DNA from: Streptomyces armeniacus | GTDB lineage: Bacteria > Actinomycetota > Actinomycetes > Streptomycetales > Streptomycetaceae | Reading direction: 5' to 3' | Length of the DNA stretch: 64,000 bases | Assembly: GCF_003355155.1 (NCBI RefSeq) | Contig: NZ_CP031320.1 | Location: forward strand, 7,529,336 to 7,593,335 | Shown: positions 44,579 through 53,642 of the stretch, one piece after another | Layout: each line of letters opens with the position of its first letter | Numbering within the stretch: position 1 is the stretch's first letter | The notes under the pieces: model-generated | Told to the model about the DNA's origin: nothing | Databases searched by the model: none | The model's input: the letters and a program-made list of their open reading frames with translations, nothing else | Program-made: the position numbers and the translations under genes

Positions 44579-45675
44579 TCGCTCGCTACCTCTCGCAGTC
44601 GCTCGGCCGCGGCTTCCGGCGGCACGTCGTTGATGAACACGTTCATGCCGGACTCGGAACCCGCGAGGAACTTCAGCTTGCCGGAAGTGCGGCGAATGGT
44701 GAAAAGCTCAAGGTGGAGCGCGAACTCGCGGCGCTCCGGCACGGCGCCCGTGACCTGGTGCCAGGCGGCGATGTACGGCGTCGGGGGCTCACCCGGTCCG
44801 AAGATCCGGTCGAAGCGGCGCAGCACCTCGAGGTAGATGCGGGGGAACTCCGCCCGCTGCTCCTCCTCCAGCCCGAGCAGGTCCGGCACGCGGCGGCGCG
44901 GGTAGAGGTGCACCTCGTACGGCCAGTGCGCGGCGTGCGGCACGAACGCCACCCAGTGCTCGCCCTCGAGCACGACGCGCTGCCCGTCTGCCAGTTCGGC
45001 GTCGAGGACGTCGTCGAAGAGGTTGCGGCCGCCCGTACGGTCCCGGTGCGCGGCGGCCGTACGCAGCATGCGCTCGGTGCGCGGGGTGGTGAACGGATAG
45101 GCGTAGATCTGGCCGTGCGGGTGCCCGAGGGTGACGCCGATCTCGCGGCCTCTGTTCTCGAAGCAGAACACCTGCTCCACACCGGCCAGTTGGGACAGCT
45201 CGGCCGTGCGGTCGGTCCACACGTCGAGGACGAGGCGGGCCTGCGGCTCGGTGAGGTCCGCGAACGAGGCGGTGTGGTCGGAGGTGAAGCAGACGACCTC
45301 GCAGCGGCCCGCGCCGGGCGCGGAGGCGAACAGTCCGTGGGGCCCGCCGGCGGTCTCGGGGCCGGGGCCGCCGGTGAAGGAGGGGAAGCGGTTCTCGAAC
45401 ACGGCGACGTCGTAGTCGGGTTCGGGGATCTCGCTGAGGCGCCCGTCCCGAGAGGGGCACAGGGGGCACTCGTCGGCGGGCGGGTGGTACGTGCGGGCCT
45501 GGCGGTGCGCGGTGACGGCGGTCCACTCGGCGAGCAGCGGGTCGTAGCGGATCTCCGAGGCCGTCGCCGTGGGCTCGAGCGGGCGCTGGTCGGCGGCCTC
45601 GCGTACGGCGTCGTCACTCGCGTCGTAGTAGACGATCTCGCGGCCGTCGGCGAGCCGGTTCGAGGTCTTCTTCAC
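44575..45675 (-). CDS. galT: Galactose-1-phosphate uridylyltransferase
   Basis: A 366-aa HIT-superfamily enzyme: zinc-site Cys in [19 protein letters not shown], active-site nucleophile His in [16 protein letters not shown], and C-terminal [38 protein letters not shown]. It transfers UMP between UDP-glucose and galactose-1-phosphate. ATG 45675 is the first gene of the gal operon; the AT-rich 234-bp gap upstream is shared with a divergent sodium/solute symporter that may bring in galactose. Confidence 0.95.
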   Translation of the reverse strand: MKKTSNRLADGREIVYYDASDDAVREAADQRPLEPTATASEIRYDPLLAEWTAVTAHRQARTYHPPADECPLCPSRDGRLSEIPEPDYDVAVFENRFPSFTGGPGPETAGGPHGLFASAPGAGRCEVVCFTSDHTASFADLTEPQARLVLDVWTDRTAELSQLAGVEQVFCFENRGREIGVTLGHPHGQIYAYPFTTPRTERMLRTAAAHRDRTGGRNLFDDVLDAELADGQRVVLEGEHWVAFVPHAAHWPYEVHLYPRRRVPDLLGLEEEQRAEFPRIYLEVLRRFDRIFGPGEPPTPYIAAWHQVTGAVPERREFALHLELFTIRRTSGKLKFLAGSESGMNVFINDVPPEAAAERLREVASE

Positions 45676-45909
45676 GGACGCTCCTCACCCAACCACCAAA
45701 CAGAAGTCAACATAATGAAGCACAACTCAACAGGGAGGTCAAGCGCGCGTTGACTTAGCCAGCAAAAGCGACATCGCGCACAATCGCTCCACCGTAACGC
45801 CCGATCTCCCTCACAACCAAACAAAACCCAGCAACTTCTCTCTTCAGAAAGTGATGGCAAACGAGTACCTTCACGTCCGTTCCCTCTGAACTATGAAGCG
45901 AGTGACCGT
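45676..45909. promoter_or_regulatory. Divergent control region between galTEK and the symporter
   Basis: The 234-bp gap is markedly AT-richer than its surroundings. It contains TCAACA at 45707-45712 and 45727-45732 (20-bp spacing), and a GTCAAGCGCGCGTTGAC inverted repeat at about 45738-45754. The inverted arms GTCAA/TTGAC around CGCGC are a plausible operator. On the minus strand TATGTT near 45710 could be a -10. Streptomyces gal promoters are galactose-inducible and glucose-repressed; which boxes mediate this here is an inference. Confidence 0.5.
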
Positions 45910-47580
45910 ATGACCAACCTCGCCGAAGGGCTTCGGCTCCACACCAACGCACTTGATTACACACTTCTGGCCATCTACTTCGTCGTCGTCCTCGGGATCG
46001 GCTTCGCGGCGCGCCGCAGCGTGAAGACGAGTCTCGACTTCTTTCTCTCCGGCCGGTCGCTCCCCGCGTGGATCACCGGCCTCGCGTTCGTCGCCGCCAA
46101 CCTCGGGGCCACCGAGATCCTCGGCATGGCGGCCAACGGCGCACAGTACGGCGTCTACACCGTCCACTGGTACTGGGTGGGCGCGATCCCGGCCATGGTC
46201 TTCCTCGGCCTGGTGATGATGCCGTTCTACTACGGCTCGAAGGTCCGCTCCGTACCGGAGTTCCTGCTGCACCGCTTCGGGCCGTCGTCGCACCTGCTGA
46301 GCTCCGTGATCTTCGCGGTCTCCGCGGTCCTGATCGCCGGCGTGAACCTGTACGCCATGGCGATCGTCCTGGAGGCCCTGCTGGGCTGGCCGCAGTGGGT
46401 CGCGATCGTCGTCGCGGGCTTCTTCGTGCTCGCGTACATCACGCTCGGCGGCCTCTCCTCGGCGATCTACAACGAGGTGCTCCAGTTCTTCGTCATCCTC
46501 GCCGCGCTGATCCCGCTGACCGTCGTCGGGCTCAAGCGCGTCGGCGGCTGGGGCGGCCTCAGCGACTCGCTCACGGACTCCAAGAGCGAGGCGTTCATGA
46601 CCGCCTGGGACGGCACGGGCATCGGCTCGGCCAACCCGCTGGGCGCCAACTGGCTGACCATCGTGCTCGGTCTCGGCTTCGTGATGAGCTTCGGCTACTG
46701 GACGACCAACTTCGCGGAGGTGCAGCGCGCGCTGTCCGCGAAGAACCTGTCGGCGGGCAAGCGGACACCGCTGATCGCCGCGTTCCCGAAGATCATGATT
46801 CCGATGGTGGTCGTCGTCCCCGGGCTGATCGCGCTCGTGATGGAGCCGACGATCGGCACCAAGGAGGACGGACTCCAGTACAACGACGCCATCCCGGTGC
46901 TGATGCGGGACCTGCTGCCGAACGGTGTGCTGGGCGTCGCCGTCACCGGTCTGCTGGCGGCGTTCATGGCGGGCATGGCGGCGAACATCTCGTCGTTCAA
47001 CACCGTGTTCACGAACGACATCTGGGCGCCGTACGTGAAGAAGGACCAGCCCGACGCGCACTACGTGCTGACGGCCCGCGTGGTCACCGTGATCGGCGTG
47101 CTGATCGGGATGGGGACCGCGTTCATCGCGTCCACGTTCAGCAACATCATGAACTACCTCCAGACCCTGTTCTCCTTCTTCAACGTGCCGCTGTTCGTGG
47201 TCTTCATCATCGGGATGTTCTGGAAGCGGACGACTCCGGCAGCCGGTTTCTGGGGGCTGCTGTCGGGCACCGTGGCCGCGATGATCAACTACTTCTGGTT
47301 CTACAAGGAAGGCGTCATCGACATCCCCAGCGACCAGGGCGCCAACTTCGTGTCCTCCATCGTCGCCTTCGTCGTGGGCTCCGTGGTGATGGTCGTCGTC
47401 ACCCTGGTGACCAAGCCGAAACCGGTGGAACAGCTGGCGGGACTGGTCTACGGCACCGTCTCCCCCGGCATGGAGGAACCGCCGGCCGAGGGCGACGACG
47501 CCTGGTACCGCAAGCCCGCACTGCTGGGCTGGGGCGCGATCATCCTCGCCGCCGCCTGCTATGTCCCCTTCTCCTTCTGA
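45910..47580 (+). CDS. Sodium:solute symporter (probable galactose uptake)
   Basis: A 556-aa SSS-family transporter with about 14 membrane helices: DYTLLAIYFVVVLGIGFAARRSVKTSLDFFLSGRSLPAWITGLAFVAANLGATEILG, the WYWVGAIPAMVFLGLVMMPFYYGSKVRSVPEFLLHRFG region, and GLLAAFMAGMAANISSFNTVFTNDIW. It belongs to the sugar (SGLT-like) branch. Divergence from galTEK suggests it imports galactose. ATG 45910 preceded by GAAGCGAG. A small membrane protein gene follows 21 bp downstream and is probably cotranscribed. Confidence 0.9.
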   Translation: MTNLAEGLRLHTNALDYTLLAIYFVVVLGIGFAARRSVKTSLDFFLSGRSLPAWITGLAFVAANLGATEILGMAANGAQYGVYTVHWYWVGAIPAMVFLGLVMMPFYYGSKVRSVPEFLLHRFGPSSHLLSSVIFAVSAVLIAGVNLYAMAIVLEALLGWPQWVAIVVAGFFVLAYITLGGLSSAIYNEVLQFFVILAALIPLTVVGLKRVGGWGGLSDSLTDSKSEAFMTAWDGTGIGSANPLGANWLTIVLGLGFVMSFGYWTTNFAEVQRALSAKNLSAGKRTPLIAAFPKIMIPMVVVVPGLIALVMEPTIGTKEDGLQYNDAIPVLMRDLLPNGVLGVAVTGLLAAFMAGMAANISSFNTVFTNDIWAPYVKKDQPDAHYVLTARVVTVIGVLIGMGTAFIASTFSNIMNYLQTLFSFFNVPLFVVFIIGMFWKRTTPAAGFWGLLSGTVAAMINYFWFYKEGVIDIPSDQGANFVSSIVAFVVGSVVMVVVTLVTKPKPVEQLAGLVYGTVSPGMEEPPAEGDDAWYRKPALLGWGAIILAAACYVPFSF

Positions 47581-47601
47581 TCCGCGAAGGGCTGAACGAC
47601 C

Positions 47602-48012
47602 ATGAACGACAAGCGAGACGACCAGAACAACCCCGGCGGCACGGACGGCACGGGCGGCCCAGGCGGTACGGGCGGCACCCGCGGCCCGGACAACCCGGAC
47701 GACCCGACGGCGTACATGCACGAAGTGGAGGAGCTGGAACGCGAGTCCAGCACCGCCGCCCGCCTCTTCGACGTGCGCCGCATCATCGGCGGCCTCTTCG
47801 TGGTCTACGGCGTGATCGTGACCATCGCCGGGATCTTCGCCTCGGAGGAGGACCTGAAGAAGGCCCAGGACATCAACATCAACCTGTGGACGGGACTCGG
47901 GATGCTCGCGCTCGGCATCTTCTTTCTGGTCTGGCTGCGGCTGAGCCCGGCCGTCCCGCCGCCGCCACCGGAGGAGGCGGACACCGCGGGCGGTGACCCG
48001 CTGCTGAAGTAG
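47602..48012 (+). CDS. Small membrane protein cotranscribed with the symporter
   Basis: A 136-aa protein: a Gly/Asp/Asn/Thr-rich N terminus of about 40 residues, ESSTAARLFDVRRIIGGLFVVYGVIVTIAGIFASEEDLKKAQDININLWTGLGMLALGIFFLVWLRLSP with two membrane helices, and a Pro/Glu tail. The two-helix block is conserved in actinobacteria next to such symporters, to my recollection. It may be an accessory subunit; no activity can be named. ATG 47602 lies 21 bp after the symporter stop. Confidence 0.75.
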   Translation: MNDKRDDQNNPGGTDGTGGPGGTGGTRGPDNPDDPTAYMHEVEELERESSTAARLFDVRRIIGGLFVVYGVIVTIAGIFASEEDLKKAQDININLWTGLGMLALGIFFLVWLRLSPAVPPPPPEEADTAGGDPLLK

Positions 48013-48093
48013 CGCCGGGCAGGCGGCCGTACGGACCGGGGGTGTACGGCGCGTACGGCGTGTGCGCACGGGGCGGGTGGCGGCCGGGCCGCG

Positions 48094-48777
48094 TCACTCG
48101 CCCCGCGCGTACGGGCCCGTCGCCCGGTCCAGCAGGCCCGTACGGGCGGCCAGCGCCGCCGCCTCCAGCCGCGAGCCGACGTCCAGCTTCATCAGCACCC
48201 GCTGCACGTGCGTACGGGCGGTGCTCGGCGCGATCCGCATGCCCGCCGCGATCAGCCGGGTGTCCTCGCCCTCCGCCACCCGTACGAGCACCTCGACCTC
48301 GCGCGGCGTGAGCATCTGGAGGAGGCGCTGGCCCTCGTCGTCAGGCTCGGCGGCCGGGTTCAGCAGTTCGGTGAAGGCGTCGCGGAGCAGCTGCGGCCCG
48401 ACGGCCACCTCACCGGCGCGTGCCTTCATCATGGCGCGCTCGACGCCCTCGATGCGCTCGTCGTTCCGTACGTAGCCGGAGGCGCCCGCGGCGAAGGCCG
48501 CGGCGATGCCGCGCGGGCTCGGCACCGGGCCCAGCACCACGACCGCTATCTGCGGCTTCTCCCGCTTTATCCGCAGCACCGGGTCGAAGATGCCCGGCGC
48601 CGCGGGCGTCGCGGTGCCCAGCAGGCACACCTCGGGCGCGCGGCTGAGCACCAGTTCGGCGGCCCCGGCGCTCGGCGCGGCGGCCGCGAGCACGCGGTGT
48701 CCGCGCAGCTTCAGTGCCGAGGCCAGCGCCTCGGCGAGCAGACGGTGGTCGTCCACCACCATGAGCCGCACACTCAT
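48094..48777 (-). CDS. Atypical NarL/LuxR-type response regulator
   Basis: A 227-aa protein with receiver and LuxR helix-turn-helix domains. The receiver begins MSVRLMVVDDHRLLAEAL with the acidic pair. The phospho-acceptor position reads CLLGTATPAAPG (Gly for Asp), the switch Thr position reads VVVLGPVPS (Gly), and the conserved Lys reads GASGYVRNDE (Asn). The DNA-binding domain is normal (LTPREVEVLVRVAEGEDTRLIAAGMRIAPSTARTHVQRVL). It therefore probably works without phosphorylation. ATG 48777 has GGGGGG upstream. No kinase is adjacent. Confidence 0.87.
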   Translation of the reverse strand: MSVRLMVVDDHRLLAEALASALKLRGHRVLAAAAPSAGAAELVLSRAPEVCLLGTATPAAPGIFDPVLRIKREKPQIAVVVLGPVPSPRGIAAAFAAGASGYVRNDERIEGVERAMMKARAGEVAVGPQLLRDAFTELLNPAAEPDDEGQRLLQMLTPREVEVLVRVAEGEDTRLIAAGMRIAPSTARTHVQRVLMKLDVGSRLEAAALAARTGLLDRATGPYARGE

Positions 48778-48915
48778 AGAGCCCCCCAACTCCCGCTCCC
48801 GCCGGGCCGCCCCGCGGCTGGAGCCCGCCCGGGCACGGGCGCTCGCCCACGGAAGCTACACGCTCCCCCGCCGTTCTGCGCCCAAACGTCGGGAAGCCGC
48901 CCGGAATACGGCGAT

Positions 48916-48952
48916 CCCCGCCTCGCCACCGCGGTGCGGCGGCGAGGCGGGG
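48916..48952 (-). terminator. Terminator downstream of the PQQ-propeller gene
   Basis: CCCCGCCTCGCC (48916-48927) and GGCGAGGCGGGG (48941-48952) form a perfect 12-bp stem with a 13-nt loop, 33 nt beyond the stop of the minus-strand propeller gene. Confidence 0.75.
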
Positions 48953-48984
48953 ACAGCATGCCCGTACGCCTACGGCCGTGTCCG

Positions 48985-50718
48985 CTAGCCGCCGAAGCCG
49001 ACGGCCAGCAGCCGCTCCTTGGTGAACGTGCCCGCGCGGTCCGTCACGTACTTCTCCGGCAGCAGCAGCTTGCCGTTCCCGTACACGACCTCGGTGTCCT
49101 GGCCGTACGTGTTCGGGCCGAGCTCCTGCTCCTCGTCCACCGAGTCGTTCGGCAGCTTGAGATACGGCGTCTGCTTGCCGGCCTTCGGCTCGATGGCGAC
49201 GATCTCACCACCGGAGTCGTACGTCGGCAGCTTGTACCCGATCACGTTCTCGCCCTCCATCTGGATGGGCATGATCGTGCGCTTGGCGCCCGCGTCCGAC
49301 TTCCACTTGGTCTTGCCGGTGGTGAAGTCGAAGGCCATGACCTCGTTCGTCTGACCGTAGTCCGACGAGCTGTCGTCGTGCTCCTTCGTCGACAGGTACA
49401 CCGCGTCCTTGCCGACCGTCATGCCGAAGCAGGACTCGACGTCCAGCCCGCACGGGTTGTTGTAGCGGTCGCCGCCGAGGGAGATCTTCGCGGCCAGCTT
49501 GTTGTTGGCGACGGTCATGATGTCCGTCGGCGTCGAGTCGCCCGCGCCGACCACCAGGACCAGCGGCGCCGTGGACGGGATCCGCACGGTCTCCGTGCCC
49601 TTCGGCACCTCGAACTCCGAGACGGACTTGCCGGTCTTCGGGTCCAGCTCCTGGATCGTGAAGTCCGGCTTGTCCAGGTCACCGCACTTGACGACGGCCA
49701 GCAGCTTCGGGCCGCCCGCGTACCCCTCGTCCTTGCAGTCGCCGCTCGGCTTGGCCTGCCAGATCGGCTTGCCACCGGTGATCTTGAAGCCGACGGAGCC
49801 GCCGATCCACGCCGAGGCGACCGTGCCCTGGCTGATCGTGACGTTCTCGACGCTGATGGTGTCGGCGCCCGGCATCGTCTCCTGCCAGACCTTCTTGCCG
49901 GTCTCCATGTCGATCACGACCATCTGGTTGCAATCGGCCTTGCTGGACTTCGTCTCCTGCGTGACGATCGCCGTCTTGTTGTCCTCCGTCTGGTGCGGCG
50001 AGGCGGCACAGACCGAGCCGGACAGCGGGATCTCCCACGCCTTGGCGCCGGACTTGCCGTCGTGCGCGACGACGCTCTCGACCGACGTCTTCACGAAGAC
50101 CTTTTCGGTGACCCACGCGCCGGGGACGCTGACCTGGTCGTCGACCGCGGGGGCCTCCATCTTGGCGAGCAGCTTGGCGTTGAGGTTCGTCGGCTTCTTG
50201 TCGCCGCCGCCTCCGCCGCCGCCACCGGTGGCGCCCTCGGAGCTGCCCTTCTTGTCGCCCTTGGACTCGTCGTCCTTGCCGCCGTCGTCGTCCTTCGTCA
50301 GGAAGAAGACGGCGCCGCCCGCGATGAGCACGACGGCCACGGCCACCGCGATGATCACGGCGAGCTTGGAGTTGCCACCGCCGGGTCCGCCGGGGCCACC
50401 CGGGCCGCCGGGGAATCCGGGGCCGCCGGGCGTCGTCGGATAGCCGCCCGGGTCCTGCCCGTACTGCGGCTGTCCGTAGGGCGGTTGGCCCTGCGGCTGC
50501 CCGTAACCGCCGGGGGGCGGCGGGGTCGGCGCGCCGAAGCCGCCGCCGGGCGGCGGGCCGGGTGGCTGCTGCGGGTAGCCGTAACCGGGCGTCTGACCGG
50601 GGTCCTGCGGGTATCCGTACCCGCCGTTCTGCCCGCCCTGGGGACCGGGGGGCGGGTCCTGCGGCGCGCCGAAGCCGCCCGACGGCGGCTGACTGGGCGG
50701 CGGAGGCGGCTGCGACAT
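48985..50718 (-). CDS. Membrane-anchored PQQ-like beta-propeller protein
   Basis: A 577-aa protein: residues 1-115 are Pro/Gly/Gln/Tyr-rich repeats (cytoplasmic), one membrane helix at about 118-142 (LAVIIAVAVAVVLIAGGAVFFL), an Asp/Lys/Gly spacer, and an extracellular propeller with WD/PQQ-like blades (MVVIDMETGKKVWQETMPG, QELDPKTGKSVSEF, AFDFTTGKTKWKSDAG, AIEPKAGKQTPYLKL). There is no evidence that it binds PQQ. It is probably a scaffold or sensor at the cell surface. ATG 50718 with GAGGGAATG upstream; a clear terminator follows at 48916-48952. Confidence 0.87.
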   Translation of the reverse strand: MSQPPPPPSQPPSGGFGAPQDPPPGPQGGQNGGYGYPQDPGQTPGYGYPQQPPGPPPGGGFGAPTPPPPGGYGQPQGQPPYGQPQYGQDPGGYPTTPGGPGFPGGPGGPGGPGGGNSKLAVIIAVAVAVVLIAGGAVFFLTKDDDGGKDDESKGDKKGSSEGATGGGGGGGGDKKPTNLNAKLLAKMEAPAVDDQVSVPGAWVTEKVFVKTSVESVVAHDGKSGAKAWEIPLSGSVCAASPHQTEDNKTAIVTQETKSSKADCNQMVVIDMETGKKVWQETMPGADTISVENVTISQGTVASAWIGGSVGFKITGGKPIWQAKPSGDCKDEGYAGGPKLLAVVKCGDLDKPDFTIQELDPKTGKSVSEFEVPKGTETVRIPSTAPLVLVVGAGDSTPTDIMTVANNKLAAKISLGGDRYNNPCGLDVESCFGMTVGKDAVYLSTKEHDDSSSDYGQTNEVMAFDFTTGKTKWKSDAGAKRTIMPIQMEGENVIGYKLPTYDSGGEIVAIEPKAGKQTPYLKLPNDSVDEEQELGPNTYGQDTEVVYGNGKLLLPEKYVTDRAGTFTKERLLAVGFGG

Positions 50719-51035
50719 GACATTCCCTCGTTCATGAGGCAGACCGGACGCCCGGCGCCTCAAACCCCCGTAGGGCCGAGCGAATCGGACATTTGGCCCG
50801 CCATTGCTGACTGGTGAGCGGAAGTTCTTTGTATCACCGGACACCGACAGACCGGACTTCGGTTCCCGGAGGGGAGCCGACGTCGTTACCAGAATGCAGC
50901 CCGCGACGTGAACCCTCCGCGCCGCGGAGCGGGAAACGGGGCGGAACGGCGCCTGTGTTCCGCCTGTGCCCCACCCCCAGCCCTCGCCTCGCCTGCGCCC
51001 TCGCCCGAGTCCTCGCCGGCGCCCCGCCGGAACGC
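50719..51035. other. Gene-free stretch between the propeller and ABC-F genes
   Basis: No credible coding frame. It must hold the promoter of the minus-strand propeller gene and the end of the ABC-F transcript, but I see no convincing -10/-35 pair or strong terminator hairpin; short GC-rich palindromes (for example CCGCGCCGCGGAGCGG near 50925) are present. Confidence 0.4.
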
Positions 51036-52913
51036 TCAGCCGTCCTCGGCCAGTTCCAGCCAGCGCGTCTCGAGGTTGTCGCGCTCCGTGGTCAGCTCCC
51101 GCAGGCGCGCGTCCAGTTCGGCGACGCGGGCGAAGTCCGTCGCGTTGTCCGCGATGTCCGCGTGCAGCTGCTTCTCCTTGTCGCCGATGCGGTCCAGCTG
51201 CCGCTCGATGCGCTGGAGTTCCTTCTGCGCCGCACGGGACAGGCCCGCGCCCTTGGGCCGCTCGCCGCCACCCGCCGTACCGGACGTCCCGGACGTGCCC
51301 GTGGCGCCGCCCGACCCGCCCGCCTGCGGCGCCGCCGCCGCGGGTGCCGCCACGGGCGCGGCAGGCTGGTCGGCGGCGCGCATCCTGGCCCGCCGCTCCA
51401 GGTACTCCTCCACGCCCCGCGGCAGCATCCGCAGCGTGCCGTCGCCCATCAGCGCGTGCACGCGGTCCGTGGTCCGCTCCAGGAAGAACCGGTCGTGGGA
51501 GATCACCACCAGCGAACCCGGCCAGCCGTCCAGCACGTCCTCGAGCTGCGTCAGCGTCTCGATGTCCAGGTCGTTCGTCGGCTCGTCCAGGAACAGCACG
51601 TTCGGCTCGTCCATCAGCAGCCGCAGGATCTGCAGCCGCCGCCGCTCACCGCCGGACAGGTCCCCCACGGGCGTCCACTGCCGCTGCTTGCCGAAACCGA
51701 AGCGCTCGCACAGCTGCGAGGCGGTCATCTCGCGGCCCTTGCCCAGGTCGACCCGGGAACGTACCTGCTCGACGGCCTCCAGCACCCGCCAGGACGGGTC
51801 GAGTTCGGCGACCTCCTGCGAGAGGTACGCCAGCCGCACCGTGCGCCCGACCTTGATACGGCCGCCCGCCGGCTGCCGTTCGCCCTCGCTGCGCGCCGCC
51901 TCCTCCAGCGCCCGCAGCAGCGACGTCTTGCCCGCGCCGTTCACGCCGACCAGGCCGATCCGGTCGCCGGGCCCGAGCTGCCACGTCAGCTGCCGCAGCA
52001 GCACCTTGCGGCCCGCCTGGACCGTCACGTCCTCCAGGTCGAACACGGTCTTGCCGAGCCGTGAGCCCGCGAAGCGCATCAGCTCCGCGCTGTCACGGGG
52101 CGGCGGCACGTCCGCGATCAGCTCGTTCGCCGCCTCGATACGGAACCGGGGCTTGCTCGTACGGGCCGGGGCGCCCCTGCGCAGCCACGCGAGCTCCTTG
52201 CGCATCAGGTTCTGCCGCCTGGCCTCCTCGGTCGCCGCGATCCGCTCGCGCTCGGCCCGCGCGAAGACGTAGTCGCTGTACCCGCCGTCGTACTCGTGCA
52301 CCGTGCCGCCCTGCACGTCCCACATCCGGGTGCACACCTGGTCCAGGAACCAGCGGTCGTGGGTCACGCAGACCAGCGCCGAACGCCGCGCCCGCAGATG
52401 CCCCGCCAGCCAGGCGATGCCCTCCACGTCGAGGTGGTTCGTCGGCTCGTCCAGGACGATCAGGTCCTGCTCGGCGATCAGCAGCTTCGCAAGCGCGATA
52501 CGGCGCCGCTCGCCGCCGGACAGCGGCCCGATCACCGTGTCCATGCCCTCCGGGAAACCGGGCAGGTCCAGCCCGCCGAACAGCCCCGTCAGCACGTCCC
52601 GCACCTTGGCGCTGCCTGCCCACTCGTGGTCCGCCATGTCGCCGACGACCTCGTGCCGTACGGTCGCCTCCGGGTCGAGCGAGTCGTGCTGCGTCAGCAC
52701 CCCGAGCCGCAGCCCGCCCGCGTGGGTGACGCGGCCCTCGTCGGCGGTCTCCCGCTTGGCGAGGATGCGGATCAGGGTGGTCTTCCCGTCACCGTTCCGC
52801 CCGACGACACCGATCCGGTCGCCCTCGCTGACGCCGAGGGAGAGACCGTCGAGCAGCGCACGGGTTCCGTACACCTTGCCGACGGCTTCCAGATTGACGA
52901 GATTGACAGCCAT
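51036..52913 (-). CDS. ABC-F family ATPase (Uup/EttA-like)
   Basis: A 625-aa soluble protein with two ABC domains and no membrane segment. Domain 1: GRNGDGKTTLIRIL, LSGGERRRIALAKLL, LIVLDEPTNHLD. Domain 2: GVNGAGKTSLLRAL, LSGGERRRLQILRLL, VLFLDEPTNDLD. The linker between domains (ARAERERIAATEEARRQNLMRKELAWLRRG) is the P-site tRNA-interaction motif region, and the C-terminal 80 residues form a coiled coil (LQRIERQLDRIGDKEKQLHADIADN), as in Uup. Such factors act on the ribosome in translation or antibiotic protection. ATG 52913. Confidence 0.92.
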   Translation of the reverse strand: MAVNLVNLEAVGKVYGTRALLDGLSLGVSEGDRIGVVGRNGDGKTTLIRILAKRETADEGRVTHAGGLRLGVLTQHDSLDPEATVRHEVVGDMADHEWAGSAKVRDVLTGLFGGLDLPGFPEGMDTVIGPLSGGERRRIALAKLLIAEQDLIVLDEPTNHLDVEGIAWLAGHLRARRSALVCVTHDRWFLDQVCTRMWDVQGGTVHEYDGGYSDYVFARAERERIAATEEARRQNLMRKELAWLRRGAPARTSKPRFRIEAANELIADVPPPRDSAELMRFAGSRLGKTVFDLEDVTVQAGRKVLLRQLTWQLGPGDRIGLVGVNGAGKTSLLRALEEAARSEGERQPAGGRIKVGRTVRLAYLSQEVAELDPSWRVLEAVEQVRSRVDLGKGREMTASQLCERFGFGKQRQWTPVGDLSGGERRRLQILRLLMDEPNVLFLDEPTNDLDIETLTQLEDVLDGWPGSLVVISHDRFFLERTTDRVHALMGDGTLRMLPRGVEEYLERRARMRAADQPAAPVAAPAAAAPQAGGSGGATGTSGTSGTAGGGERPKGAGLSRAAQKELQRIERQLDRIGDKEKQLHADIADNATDFARVAELDARLRELTTERDNLETRWLELAEDG

Positions 52914-53106
52914 CTCACTCCTGTATCGCGGGATCAGCCTTTCAGGGTACCGGCCGCGGGGTCTCCGGCCGCGCGGCCGCTGGCGGGCCCGCGGCGGGGC
53001 CCTCGCGGCGGCGGTTCACGGGCCGCCGCGGGCCGCCCGTCGCACGCCGGGCCGACGGGCGGGATCGGCACCGTGCCGTGCCGGGTGCCGCCACGGCGTG
53101 GCCGAG

Positions 53107-53137
53107 GGCGGTCCTCAGACGCCGGACGGGCTGGGGG
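53107..53137. repeat. Streptomyces-type intergenic GC-rich repeat
   Basis: On the minus strand the stretch reads CAGCCCGTCCGGCGTCTGAG followed by GACCG. From memory this resembles an extragenic motif (GCCCGTCCGGCG..TGAGGAC) that recurs many times in Streptomyces chromosomes. It sits in the gap upstream of the ABC-F gene and directly abuts the adapter. Only one copy is in the window, so repetition is not shown here. Confidence 0.45.
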
Positions 53138-53220
53138 CTGTCTCTTATCCCCATCTGATGCTTCCGACGAAGGCGTAGGAGTAGATCTCGTCGGTGTCCG
53201 TGCAATCTACAAAAACAACC
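53138..53220. other. Illumina Nextera adapter sequence embedded in the assembly
   Basis: It reads CTGTCTCTTATCCCCATCT (mosaic end with one changed and one displaced base), GATGCTTCCGACGA (expected GACGCTGCCGACGA), AGGCGTAG as index, GAGTAGATCTCG..GG.GTCCGTGCAATC (P5 end), then an A-rich tail typical of reading past the adapter. It separates the ABC-F upstream region from a cytochrome P450 fragment. Not biological. The index matches the one at 42.3 kb apart from a base-call error, so both came from one library. Confidence 0.95.
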
Positions 53221-53457
53221 GTAGTGCGCCGCCCGTTCCCGCAGGGGGACTTCGGACGGGTCGACCGCGAGTCGCAGGGTCGGGACGCGGTCGAAGAGCT
53301 TCGACAGGCCGATGCGGAGGGTGGCGCGCGCGAGGTGCTGGCCGAGGCACTGGCGGATGCCGAAGCCGAACCCCACGTGCTGGCGCGCGGAGCGTGTGAC
53401 GTCGAGTTCCTCGGCGTCGCTGAAGGAGTCGGGGCCGCGGTTGGCGGCAGGCCGCGT
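53219..53457 (-). pseudogene. Cytochrome P450 C-terminal fragment
   Basis: In one minus-strand frame the sequence reads AANRGPDSFSDAEELDVTR, then SARQHVGFGFGIRQCLGQHLARATLRIGLSKLF, ending VDPSEVPLRERAAHYG. The heme-binding loop FGFGIRQC with the Cys ligand and the preceding N-R-x-P-D-x-F region are typical of bacterial CYPs. The frame has a stop (53458-53460) just upstream and adapter downstream, so only about 75 residues of a roughly 400-aa enzyme remain. This looks like a short contig piece trapped between two joins. Confidence 0.8.
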
Positions 53458-53460
53458 TCA

Positions 53461-53642
53461 CGTAGAGTCGCCGCGTGACGACAGGAGCGGGTCCGGCCGG
53501 CCGGGGGGTTCGGCAGGGCCCGCTTTCTCGTGCGCGCGCACGTTCCGTACGGCGGCCGGAACCGTCCCGTACGTCGACCTGTCCGTAAGGCAGCGCCCGT
53601 CCCGTACGGCGCTGTCCGCCGCGTGCGGCAGCCTCCCGTACG
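53461..53642. other. Gene-free stretch after the P450 fragment
   Basis: No credible coding frame or strong hairpin. Many CCGTACGG-type motifs occur. One end is probably a join (near 53450), so its position in the genome is uncertain. Confidence 0.4.

Noticed and set aside
45871..48069. 732-codon minus-strand frame opposite the symporter
   Set aside because: The plus strand encodes a recognisable transporter; the antisense frame is His/Asp/Val/Arg low complexity without motifs.
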